Source: Pseudomonas sp. UBA5706
GTDB taxonomy: Bacteria; Pseudomonadota; Gammaproteobacteria; Pseudomonadales; Pseudomonadaceae
Direction: 5' to 3'
DNA length: 43,366 nt
Assembly: GCF_002419965.1 (NCBI RefSeq)
Contig: NZ_DIHC01000016.1
Coordinates: forward strand, 1 to 43,366
Shown: positions 25,393-33,504 of the stretch, in pieces
Layout of the letters: the number at the start of each line of letters is the position of its first letter
Numbering within the stretch: the first letter of the stretch is position 1
Made by a program: the position numbers and the translations under genes
The notes under the pieces: model-generated
Seen by the model: the letters and a program-made list of their open reading frames with translations, nothing else
Told to the model about the DNA's origin: nothing
Database searches by the model: none

Positions 25393-26277
25393 ATGCGCGA
25401 AATCAGCCTGGACCGTTTACGCACTCTGGTCGCCATTGCCGACCAGGGTTCATTCGCTGAGGCGGCACGCGCGCTGAACTTGGCGCCACCTACCGTGAGC
25501 CTGCATATCGCCGATCTGGAAGAGCGTGTGGGCGCCTCGCTGCTGTCGCGAAACCGAGGGGGTGTTCAGCCGTCGCCGATCGGCGAAACCTTGATCGCAC
25601 GCGCCCGACGTTTGCTCGCCGACGCCGAACTGGCGCTGGATGATGTACGGCGGCAGGTGCAGGGATTGGCGGGGCGAGTGCGCCTTGGCGCGTCGACCGG
25701 CGTAATCGCGCAGTTGCTCCCCCAGGCCCTCGAAACGCTGAGCCAGCACCACGCCGGGATTGACCTGCAGGTGGTGGTGCTGACCTCGCAGCAAACGTTG
25801 CAGAAGCTCGCCGATGGCAGCCTGGATGTCGGCGTGATCGCTCTGCCACAGGCGCCGATCAAGGGCCTGCAGATCAAGCCATGGCGACGGGACCCGGTCA
25901 TGGCCTTCGTGCCAGCGCGTTGGCAATGCCCTGACCTGATCACGCCCTCGTGGCTCGCCGCACAGCCGCTGATACTCAACGACAATTCGACTCGGCTCTC
26001 GCGCCAGGTGGGCGAGTGGTTTGCCAGCGAAGGGCCGCTGCCGACGCCGCGTATTCAGCTTAACTACAACGATGCGATCAAGAGCCTGGTGGCGGCAGGT
26101 TACGGTGCGACCCTATTGCCCCACGAGGCGTCCACGCCGCTGCCGGAAAGTCGCATCGCCATGCGTGCGTTGCAACCGCCATTGTTCAGAGCGTTGGGAA
26201 TTGCGCACCGTGCTGAGGGGGTCGAGCGTTCGACCGCGCACGTGCTGGATGTGCTGTGGGGGCTTGAAGCGTTGTAG
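25393..26277 (+). CDS. LysR-family transcriptional regulator divergent from argC
   Basis: This is a 294-residue LysR protein with helix-turn-helix ADQGSFAEAARALNLAPPTV followed by SLHIADLEERVGASLLSRN. The effector domain contains RLGASTGVIAQLLPQALETL and ends with a normal C-terminus. The ribosome site is GTGAGG. Its divergent position and the shared palindromic spacer make argC and itself the obvious targets. The effector is unknown. Confidence 0.87.
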   Translation: MREISLDRLRTLVAIADQGSFAEAARALNLAPPTVSLHIADLEERVGASLLSRNRGGVQPSPIGETLIARARRLLADAELALDDVRRQVQGLAGRVRLGASTGVIAQLLPQALETLSQHHAGIDLQVVVLTSQQTLQKLADGSLDVGVIALPQAPIKGLQIKPWRRDPVMAFVPARWQCPDLITPSWLAAQPLILNDNSTRLSRQVGEWFASEGPLPTPRIQLNYNDAIKSLVAAGYGATLLPHEASTPLPESRIAMRALQPPLFRALGIAHRAEGVERSTAHVLDVLWGLEAL

Positions 26278-26393
26278 CGGTAAACAGGGCTTGGCGTGCC
26301 GGCGGCAGCTGTAAACCTGCTGCCACCGACGTGCCATGGGCTACCAACACCCTGTCAATCAGCGGTGCCGATCAGCGGATCCTGCGCAACGGA

Positions 26394-26705
26394 TTACTTT
26401 TGGGTGCACTTGCCGTCGGTCCACGCCGCTTCGTCCAGAGGCGTCAGGCCGGCCATCACGAAAGCGCTGCAAGCGAACTTACGGCCACGGGCGGTGACAG
26501 CGTCATAGGTGAGCTCAGAGCCGCCGACCGAGTTCTTTTTCTGATAGCGAACGTTGGAAACGGTAATCTCATCCGAGGAAGCCAGGCCCAGGGTTTTTGC
26601 CGTTTCAGTCTGCATCTGGGTCATGTTGACCTGGTTGGAACCGCAAGCGGTAAGCAGGACGGTGACCCCGGCGAGGGCCAACGTACATGGCATCCATTTA
26701 TGCAT
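26394..26705 (-). CDS. Small putative lipoprotein
   Basis: This is a 103-residue protein with a short charged N-terminus, a hydrophobic stretch and a lipobox LTAC (Cys21 as lipidation site). Gly at +2 predicts outer membrane sorting. The mature part has two cysteines (Cys79 and Cys100) that could form a disulphide, and a conserved-looking core DEITVSNVRYQKKNSVGGSE. The ribosome site GGAGAA lies 8 bases before the ATG. Similar small lipoproteins are common in Pseudomonas and uncharacterised. It is a single-gene unit beside the long regulatory region of the polysaccharide operon but points away from it. Confidence 0.8.
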   Translation of the reverse strand: MHKWMPCTLALAGVTVLLTACGSNQVNMTQMQTETAKTLGLASSDEITVSNVRYQKKNSVGGSELTYDAVTARGRKFACSAFVMAGLTPLDEAAWTDGKCTQK

Positions 26706-26975
26706 TTTTATTCTCCGTCTTAGGTAAGGTCAGGCGTGGTGCCGGTGATTCAAAGCGTGTGACCGTTCGGAACAAACCGATCGCGCAAGACCACAACTCG
26801 CGCATCAGCGGGTAAAGCAGACCGAATACATGCGTCAATTTTTCGTTCTATTCTTACTGGCTGCACCCGGAACGGAATTCGGCTCGATGCGCCGACATTT
26901 CATCGGTCAAGGAGTTCAGGGCGATGAAGATATGACCATTTGTTTCGATCCGCAACCTATAACGGATCCAATCAG

Positions 26976-26991
26976 TGTGACGCATGTCACG
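26976..26991. promoter_or_regulatory. CRP/Vfr-like site
   Basis: TGTGACGCATGTCACG matches the TGTGA-N6-TCACA consensus at nine of ten defined positions. It lies 270 bases from the lipoprotein start and about 745 bases before wecB, so it could serve either gene. Recognition by Vfr is inference from the motif. Confidence 0.5.
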
Positions 26992-27199
26992 AACTGGATA
27001 CAGTTGATGGCTCTATGATACTGAAGCCGGACGGGTCGATTTGACCTGGCCTGGCCTGACCTGACTGTGTTCGCGATACAGCTTGCGGTCGGTGTTGCAC
27101 GTGGGGCAGATTGCCCTGGCGCCTTGCACTGAAGTAATCGCTATCGCATTGCGCACAGGTCTTAAATTAATGCCGCCCCCTTAGTTCGCTCTTGGTAAA

Positions 27200-27334
27200 G
27201 TAACTAGCAAGCGTGATAGTTCTCATTATCGCGTCACAAATATGACGTCAATAACTGGTTCTTAATTGCTCGTTTTGACTAACTTTGGATCCTTTGAATA
27301 GGGAGGGCGGGAGCAGTTTTACTTTGCTAGTTAC
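27200..27334. repeat. 11-base perfect inverted repeat with 113-base spacer
   Basis: GTAACTAGCAA at 27200-27210 is exactly complementary to TTGCTAGTTAC at 27324-27334. The pair could bring together two copies of a protein-binding site by DNA looping, or base-pair in a long leader RNA. No transposase or target duplication accompanies it. Confidence 0.6.
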
Positions 27335-27488
27335 GTCTATTCAGTCTGATGATGGCGCGACAGTGGCCACGCATAAAAAGTTCAAAGCTTTACATGCGGA
27401 CGTGAAACCGGGCACACTCCTATCCACTCGCAAGCCCTTATTTCATTGGCTTGTCGCGGGCAAAACTGTCCATTGACCCCGCCTCTGT

Positions 27489-27540
27489 GCAAAAGTTTAA
27501 AAACAGCAAAAGTTTGAAAAGTTATTATAAAAGCTTTTGC
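27489..27540. repeat. Direct GCAAAAGTTT repeats and facing GCTTTTGC
   Basis: GCAAAAGTTT occurs at 27489-27498 and again at 27506-27515, 17 bases apart. GCTTTTGC at 27533-27540 faces the second copy. The intervening TTATTATAAAA could supply a -10 element. The arrangement resembles an operator array near the promoter of the polysaccharide operon, about 200-250 bases before wecB. Confidence 0.45.
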
Positions 27541-27736
27541 AATGTGTTTCTTATCTGCTAATAATCACCTCCGTTTCGGGCACTAAGGACTGCCTCCTTT
27601 CACAGTGAAGTGAATATCGAACTGACTTTCCGATTTTTGCCGTCCGACCATTACCAAAACTTTCGAGCGACTTGAACCTCCGTGGTGCGAGTACGCTGCT
27701 GTGCGGCGCATGCAACAATGCGCGGGAGAACTACGA

Positions 27737-28969
27737 ATGGCTCGAACCCTTCCCCAACTCAAGGTGTTGTCGATTTTCGGCACCCGCCCGGAGGCCATCA
27801 AAATGGCTCCGCTGGTCAAGGCGCTGGCAGCCGAACCCGGCATCGATTCCCGGATCTGCATCACCGGCCAGCACCAGAGCATGCTGCAGCAAGTGCTGGA
27901 CATGTTCGAACTCAAGGCTGACTACACCCTTGACGTCATGACCCCTGGCCAAACGCTCAACACGCTCACTGCAGCGCTGTACGCAGCCATTGATCCGGTG
28001 CTTGAGCACGCCCAGCCCGACAAGGTGCTGGTGCATGGCGACACCACCACGGCGATGGTCGCGGCCATGTCGGCGTTTCATCGGCGCATTCCGGTGGCGC
28101 ACATCGAAGCGGGCCTGCGCACCGGCGATATTCGGCAGCCGTGGCCGGAAGAAATGAACCGCCGCTGCATCGATCTGATTTCCGATCACCTGTTTGCCCC
28201 TACCGAGCAGTCGAGGCGCAACGTGCAGGGTGAGCGCTTGCAGGGCGTCTCGTTCGTCACCGGCAACACCGTGATCGACGCGTTGAAGATGACCGCCGCG
28301 CGCATCGAGGGCAACAGTCAGCTGCGAGCCAGCCTGGATCGTCAGTTCAGCTTCATCGACCCGAGCCGCAAATTGCTGTTGGTGACCGGCCACCGCCGAG
28401 AGAACTTCGGCGACGGTTTCATCGACATCTGCAAGGCCCTGCGCACGCTGGCCAGCCGCGACGATATCCAGATTGTCTACCCGGTTCACCTCAATCCCAA
28501 CGTCCTGGGGCCGGTGACCGAGCACCTGGGCGATTTGCCCAACGTGCATCTGATCCAGCCTCTGGAATACCTGTCCTTCGTACGCCTGATGCAGTTGGCC
28601 CACGTGGTGCTGACCGATTCCGGCGGTGTGCAGGAAGAGGCGCCATCCCTGGGCAAGCCGGTGCTGGTCATGCGAGATGTCACCGAGCGCCCCGAAGCGG
28701 TGGCCGCCGGCACCGTGCGCCTGGTCGGCACGAACCCCGATAACATCGTGCGCGGCGTCTGTGCCCTGTTCGACGATGAGCACCTGTGGCGCATGGCGTC
28801 GCAATCGGCCAACCCCTACGGTGACGGCCACGCCTGTGCCCGCATCGTCGACGCATTGATGGGTCGGCCGGTAGACGAATTCGTAGTAGAAACGCCTGTC
28901 CGCCGGCCGGAGCCCGCCGAGGCGCAACGCCCGTCGGTACCTCTGCGCTCGGTTTCCAGCGTGCGTTAG
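27737..28969 (+). CDS. wecB: UDP-N-acetylglucosamine 2-epimerase (non-hydrolysing)
   Basis: This is a 410-residue cytoplasmic enzyme that interconverts UDP-GlcNAc and UDP-ManNAc. Visible family motifs are SIFGTRPEAIKMAPL, HIEAGLRTGDIRQPWPEE, TGNTVIDAL, TGHRRENFGDG and LTDSGGVQEEAPSLGKP. The ATG at 27737 follows CGGGAGAAC. In E. coli the same enzyme (WecB) is NfrC, required together with NfrA and NfrB for phage N4 adsorption because it makes the ManNAc precursor. Placement here at the head of a BcsB-like/NfrB/NfrA operon implies a dedicated precursor supply for a ManNAc-containing polymer. A 186-base gap with a degenerate REP (GTGGGAGCCCACTTGCAGTG, near 29023) separates it from the next gene. 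Confidence 0.93.
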   Translation: MARTLPQLKVLSIFGTRPEAIKMAPLVKALAAEPGIDSRICITGQHQSMLQQVLDMFELKADYTLDVMTPGQTLNTLTAALYAAIDPVLEHAQPDKVLVHGDTTTAMVAAMSAFHRRIPVAHIEAGLRTGDIRQPWPEEMNRRCIDLISDHLFAPTEQSRRNVQGERLQGVSFVTGNTVIDALKMTAARIEGNSQLRASLDRQFSFIDPSRKLLLVTGHRRENFGDGFIDICKALRTLASRDDIQIVYPVHLNPNVLGPVTEHLGDLPNVHLIQPLEYLSFVRLMQLAHVVLTDSGGVQEEAPSLGKPVLVMRDVTERPEAVAAGTVRLVGTNPDNIVRGVCALFDDEHLWRMASQSANPYGDGHACARIVDALMGRPVDEFVVETPVRRPEPAEAQRPSVPLRSVSSVR

Positions 28970-29155
28970 CCATACCGCGAATGCCCGGCCTGCCATGGCG
29001 ATGGCAGCGCCTGTTGAATCCCCGTGGGAGCCCACTTGCAGTGAAGGCTCGCAATCAAGAGTGATCCGCGATAACGCCAAGGCTGGCCGCTGTCAGCCAA
29101 GCGATTCGTTCGTGGTCTCCCGCGCCTTTTTTGTTTTTGACCGAGATATGCCTGA

Positions 29156-31372
29156 ATGAAGTCTTCCGTTACCGCCCACACGGCGGCGTTGCACGCCTTT
29201 GCCTGCGGCATGAGCCTGCTGGCCGTCGCCCCTGCTTTCGCGCTCGCCGCCGAGAGTCCGTTGAGCCAGGCGATCAGCCGCCTGAATGCTGACACCCGGC
29301 AGCAGCGGGTCATCGAATTGCGCGATCTGGGCATTGACCGCCCGATCGTCCTCAACGCCTCCGACGCACGCCGTGAACTGTATCTGCCGGTGCCTGCGGG
29401 CGTGCCGTTGACCGACGCGACGTTGAACTTCGACGCCAGCTACCTCAACGGCGAAGCCGGCCGCAACACGCTGCTGCTGTCGCTGGACGGTTATCCGGTC
29501 CGGGCCCTGGGTCTTAACGAAGGGGAGGGTGACGCCAGCGCCGTGCTGGGCGTGGACAAGGCTGCGCGTGACAGCGGTTCGGTACGACTGGGCATCAACT
29601 GGTCGTCGATCATTTCCCGCGTGCAATGCGAAGACGAACGCGCCATCGGTAACGTGCTGCGCATCGACCCACACACTCGCCTGAGCTACAGCTTCGACGC
29701 CAGTCAGCTGCAGGACGTGGGTGCAGCCTGGAACGCCTTGCCGGGCAAGCCGGTTATTCTGGTAGCACCGGGCGCGTTGTCCAGCGCCAGCTATGATGCG
29801 GCCTGGCGCCTGGGCGTGGCACTGGAGCGCATCGGCAAGCAGGCGCGCATCGTGTCCTTCCCTTCGGTCAAGGACAGCATCGAGCTGGGCGATCTGCACA
29901 TTCCCGCCGAGCTTAAGCAGATCCCGGCGTTTGCCAGTCTCGATGGCAAGGGCCTGCACACCCTCGATGATGCGGCACAGATCGGCGCGCTGCTGATGCT
30001 GGGTCAAACGCCTGCGTTCAACGCCGATCTGGCGGTCAACGATCCGCAATTGCTCAAGGCCGTGAACGAGTCGCTGGATGCCTTGCAGGCCCAGGTCAAG
30101 GCACAGGACGCCTCGGCAGCCAGCGCGTTCGAGCAATGGCGCGAGCGGCATGTCAACGGTGCACTGCAGGCTTCGGGTACCGACAACGTGCGCCTGGCCA
30201 TGCTCGGTGCGCATCCACTGCTGCTGATCAACCAGGATGCCGCGGGCAAGGCCATCGGTCTGTTTGGCTCGGCCTGGAACAAGCTGGCCCGCACACGCCA
30301 GCTGACCGTGGGCGAAGAGGCGAACATGCCGCTGAGCGAAGACGGTCGCGTGGCGCTGTCCCGCCTGGGTGGCAAGCCGGGCAGCATCGACGTGCTGGCC
30401 AAATCCGACTGGAGCACCAGCTTCCCGCTGGGCAGCGTGGCCTATGACGGTCGCGTCCCGGTCAGTGCCTCCGTGGATGTTTCCGCAGCGCCAGGCGCCT
30501 CGGGCACACCGCCAGTGGTCAGCCTGTTCCTCAACGATTACCTGATCGGCGCCAGCCAGCTGGATGCCAACGGTCAGAAAGAACGTATCGAAGCGCGCAT
30601 TCCGCGTTACGCGCTGGCGTCGCAGAACACCCTGCGCGTGTCGTTCCAGCGTCAGCCGGTGAGCGATCTGTGTGAAGAAACCCCGCAGGCGTTCCCGGTC
30701 TCGGTGCTGCCGAGCAGCCACGTGACCCTGGAAAAAGTCGCGCTGGACCATGACTTCTCCGGCATGTCTGCACGCTTCGCGATGGGCACTGAGCTGCTGG
30801 TTCCGCAAAGCTATCTCGATCGTCCGGCCAACAGCCTGCCACAGGTGATTCGTATCGCCAGCGCCAGCGGTGTTTCGCCGCTGCGTGCCGACCTCAAGGT
30901 CAGTGACGATGCCAAGGCGGTGTTAAGCCCGGATAAGGCTTTCCTGGCATTCGAAGTGCCGATCAAGGACAGCATCGAATCAGTGCAGGTCAACGGCGAA
31001 GGTCATCTGTTGATCAACCACAAGGATCAAACGCTGATCGACCTCAAATCCCTGAATCATCTTGCTGCGCTGCAGGTGGTCGATTCCGGCACTCAACCGG
31101 GCATGATCTACCGCACCCTGGGTGGGCAGGCGCCCAACTTCGCCCGGCCGGTGCTGCTGGAGCGCGGCAACGTGACCATTCTGGGTGACAACGGCGCGCT
31201 GACCACTTTCGATGCGAAAGACCCGACCGGCAGCCAGATGATCGATGATCAGGAACCCAAAGGTCTGGATGCGTGGCGCAAACCCTCGGCGCTTTGGTTG
31301 ATTCCGGCTGCCGTGATCGCCTTCCTCGTGTTGTTGCTGGCTGGCCGTCGCGCCCGTCGCAATCGCCAGTAA
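29156..31372 (+). CDS. BcsB-like periplasmic, membrane-anchored polysaccharide synthase subunit
   Basis: This 738-residue protein has an N-terminal signal peptide ending near FALAAES, a long periplasmic part and a single C-terminal helix (LWLIPAAVIAFLVLLLAG) with a positively charged tail. This is the BcsB architecture. BcsB-like landmarks are LNFDASYLNGEAGRNTLLLS in the first carbohydrate-binding-like module, the conserved cysteine segments VQCEDERAIGN and DLCEETPQAFPVSVLPSSH, and a paired module layout. In cellulose synthase BcsB guides the nascent chain through the periplasm and its tail helix supports the catalytic subunit. Here the catalytic partner would be the NfrB-type glycosyltransferase 11 bases downstream. 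E. coli Nfr has no such subunit that I know of, which makes this component notable. Confidence 0.8.
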   Translation: MKSSVTAHTAALHAFACGMSLLAVAPAFALAAESPLSQAISRLNADTRQQRVIELRDLGIDRPIVLNASDARRELYLPVPAGVPLTDATLNFDASYLNGEAGRNTLLLSLDGYPVRALGLNEGEGDASAVLGVDKAARDSGSVRLGINWSSIISRVQCEDERAIGNVLRIDPHTRLSYSFDASQLQDVGAAWNALPGKPVILVAPGALSSASYDAAWRLGVALERIGKQARIVSFPSVKDSIELGDLHIPAELKQIPAFASLDGKGLHTLDDAAQIGALLMLGQTPAFNADLAVNDPQLLKAVNESLDALQAQVKAQDASAASAFEQWRERHVNGALQASGTDNVRLAMLGAHPLLLINQDAAGKAIGLFGSAWNKLARTRQLTVGEEANMPLSEDGRVALSRLGGKPGSIDVLAKSDWSTSFPLGSVAYDGRVPVSASVDVSAAPGASGTPPVVSLFLNDYLIGASQLDANGQKERIEARIPRYALASQNTLRVSFQRQPVSDLCEETPQAFPVSVLPSSHVTLEKVALDHDFSGMSARFAMGTELLVPQSYLDRPANSLPQVIRIASASGVSPLRADLKVSDDAKAVLSPDKAFLAFEVPIKDSIESVQVNGEGHLLINHKDQTLIDLKSLNHLAALQVVDSGTQPGMIYRTLGGQAPNFARPVLLERGNVTILGDNGALTTFDAKDPTGSQMIDDQEPKGLDAWRKPSALWLIPAAVIAFLVLLLAGRRARRNRQ

Positions 31373-31383
31373 CGGGAGCTGCG

Positions 31384-33504
31384 ATGACCTCGCTTTATTG
31401 GCCTTATTGGCTGGCCCACTATTACAGCGCGCTGGAGGTCGCGACCATTGTGGTCGCGGCCATCATCCTGATCTCGAGTGTGGATGATCTGTTCATCGAC
31501 CTGTGGTACTGGTCCCGACGCATCTACCGCAAGTTCACCGCAGAACGGCGCTATCGTCCGCTGACCGCCGAGCAGTTGATCGCCCGCGACGAACAGCCGC
31601 TGGCGATCATGGTGCCGGCGTGGCTGGAATACGATGTCATCGCGCCGATGATCGAGAACATGGTGTCGACGCTCGACTACAAGAACTACGTGGTGTTCGT
31701 CGGCGCTTACGTCAACGATCAACGCACCATCGATGAAGTCGAGCGCATGCGCCGTCGTTACAAGCAGCTGCATCGGGTGGAAGTGCCCCACGCAGGCCCG
31801 ACCTGCAAGGCGGACTGTCTGAACTGGGTGATCCAGGCGATCTTTCTTTACGAGCAGACCCACGGCGTCAGCTTCGCCGGGGTGGTGTTGCACGACAGTG
31901 AAGACGTGCTGCACCCGCTGGAATTGCGCCTGTTCAACTACCTGTTGCCGCGCAAGGACATGATCCAGTTGCCGGTGGTGTCACTGGAGCGCAACTGGTA
32001 CGAATGGGTTGCGGGCACGTACATGGACGAGTTTGCCGAATGGCACGGCAAGGACCTGGTGGTGCGCGAAAGCATGACCGACAGCGTGCCGTCTGCCGGC
32101 GTCGGAACCTGCTTCTCTCGGCGTGCCTTGCAAGTGCTGGCCGACGAAAACAGTAACCAGCCGTTCAACACCGACAGCCTGACCGAAGACTACGACGTCG
32201 GCGCCAGGCTGGCTGGCTATGGCATGAGCTCGATCTTCGTGCGCTTTCCGGTGCAATACCGCGTGCTGCGCAAATCCTGGTTCCGGCCGCAGTACGAGTC
32301 GACCCTGGAAATGCCACTCTGTGTGCGTGAATTCTTTCCGGACACCTTCCGTACGGCGTTCCGTCAAAAGGCTCGCTGGACGCTGGGTATTGGTCTGCAA
32401 GGCTGGGAACAAATGGGCTGGACCGGTTCGCTAGCCAACCGTTATCTGTTGTTTCGCGACCGCAAGGGCGTGATCACCTCGTTCGTCAGCATCATTGCCT
32501 ACCTGATTCTTGCCCAGTTGGTAGCCCTGATCATCCTGCGCGCCAGCGGCTTGTGGAACACCAGTTTTCCTACGCCGTTCGAAGCCGGCGGCCTGGTCGG
32601 TTTTCTGCTGGCAGCCAACGGTGTCGCGTTGATTTGGCGCATGGCGCATCGCTGTTACTTCACCACCATCCTGTACGGCTGGCAGCACGGTTTGTTGTCG
32701 ATCCCGCGCATGGTGGTGGGTAACTTCGTCAACTTCATGGCCGCAGCGCGGGCCTGGCGGATGTTCCTGGTCGGCAAGGTGCTCAATCGCAAGCTGGTCT
32801 GGGACAAGACCATGCACGATTTCCCGTCCACCGATCTGGTGGCCCAGGCCCCTCGCAAACTGGGCAGCGTGCTGCTGTCGTGGCAGGCGATCAACGACGA
32901 AAAATTGCAAAGCGCACTGCACGAACAACAGACCCGGCAGATGCCATTGGGGCGCATCCTGCTCAGCCATGGCTGGCTCGACGACGAAACGTTGGCCGAA
33001 GCGATTGCCTTCCAGAACGATTTGCCACGGGTGTTCGACCTTGCTGCCAAGGCGCAGCGGCAGTCCTCCCTGGCCGATGAGTTCTGCCTGCGCTGGCGCG
33101 TAGTGCCACTGGCGCTGGACATTCAGGGGCGCCCGGAAATCGCGGTGGCCAGCCCGCTACCGGAAGAAGGACTGCAACAGATCACCGAGCAGATGGGCCG
33201 CGAACCCGTTCAGTTGATTGCCCGCGAAAGCGAGATCCTCGAACAGCTGCGCCTGTTGCACGTCGTGGCCGGTCAACCTTTGCCTGTTGCCACGCCGCTG
33301 TTGGGCGACCTGTTGATCGATCAGGGGTTGCTCGATCGCCAGACCTTCAACCGGGCGATGCTGCATTACCGTCCACAGGTTCACGGTCGCATCGGCGACT
33401 ACCTGGTCGACAGCGGCGTGCTGTCGCGTGAAACCATCGAACAGGCGGTCGCCCGGCAACACCGTCATGCCTTACCCGACCAGCCAACGGAGCAACCGTC
33501 ATGA
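31384..33504 (+). CDS. nfrB: NfrB-type membrane glycosyltransferase with C-terminal c-di-GMP-binding MshEN motifs
   Basis: This is a 706-residue inner membrane polysaccharide synthase. An N-terminal helix (about residues 13-35) precedes a family 2 glycosyltransferase domain with HDSEDV (Asp171-Asp174), TED (267-269, catalytic) and QKARW (328-332, the QxxRW acceptor motif). Further helices follow at about 362-386, 400-418 and 445-465. The C-terminus holds MshEN motifs: KLGSVLLSWQAINDEKLQSA... (492-515), a 5-residue spacer, and PLGRILLSHGWLDDETLAEA... (521-544), the 24-5-24 pattern known to bind c-di-GMP. A second pair lies at 639-662 and 669-692. E. coli NfrB is a c-di-GMP-activated synthase of the phage N4 glycan receptor. 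The start at 31384 follows GGGAGCTGCG. The stop overlaps nfrA by 4 bases. Confidence 0.9.
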   Translation: MTSLYWPYWLAHYYSALEVATIVVAAIILISSVDDLFIDLWYWSRRIYRKFTAERRYRPLTAEQLIARDEQPLAIMVPAWLEYDVIAPMIENMVSTLDYKNYVVFVGAYVNDQRTIDEVERMRRRYKQLHRVEVPHAGPTCKADCLNWVIQAIFLYEQTHGVSFAGVVLHDSEDVLHPLELRLFNYLLPRKDMIQLPVVSLERNWYEWVAGTYMDEFAEWHGKDLVVRESMTDSVPSAGVGTCFSRRALQVLADENSNQPFNTDSLTEDYDVGARLAGYGMSSIFVRFPVQYRVLRKSWFRPQYESTLEMPLCVREFFPDTFRTAFRQKARWTLGIGLQGWEQMGWTGSLANRYLLFRDRKGVITSFVSIIAYLILAQLVALIILRASGLWNTSFPTPFEAGGLVGFLLAANGVALIWRMAHRCYFTTILYGWQHGLLSIPRMVVGNFVNFMAAARAWRMFLVGKVLNRKLVWDKTMHDFPSTDLVAQAPRKLGSVLLSWQAINDEKLQSALHEQQTRQMPLGRILLSHGWLDDETLAEAIAFQNDLPRVFDLAAKAQRQSSLADEFCLRWRVVPLALDIQGRPEIAVASPLPEEGLQQITEQMGREPVQLIARESEILEQLRLLHVVAGQPLPVATPLLGDLLIDQGLLDRQTFNRAMLHYRPQVHGRIGDYLVDSGVLSRETIEQAVARQHRHALPDQPTEQPS

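Larger units (their letters stand above)
26706..27736. other. Long AT-rich intergenic region before the polysaccharide operon
   Basis: About 1 kb separates the lipoprotein gene from wecB and holds no convincing gene; the open frames here are short and lack ribosome sites. It is visibly more AT-rich than its surroundings, especially 27160-27560. It contains a CRP/Vfr-type palindrome, an 11-base inverted repeat 113 bases apart, a CGTCA-N6-TGACG palindrome (27232-27247), direct AAAAGTTT repeats and a GACCT/GGCCT pentamer run (27043-27066). This is a likely site of complex regulation, including MvaT/H-NS-type silencing (inference). Confidence 0.6.

Noticed and set aside
27200..27334. Insertion sequence bounded by the GTAACTAGCAA inverted repeat
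   Set aside because: The enclosed 113 bases encode no transposase, and I see no target-site duplication outside the repeats. A regulatory or RNA-structure reading is more economical.
26830..27476. Two short plus-strand open frames in the region before wecB
   Set aside because: They lack ribosome sites and recognisable motifs, one uses TTG, and the region's base composition is unlike the coding DNA around it.
29093..30808. 571-residue minus-strand open frame opposite the BcsB-like gene
   Set aside because: Composition is typical of an antisense shadow (His-, Gln-, Arg-rich) and the plus-strand protein has a signal peptide, tail anchor and family features.
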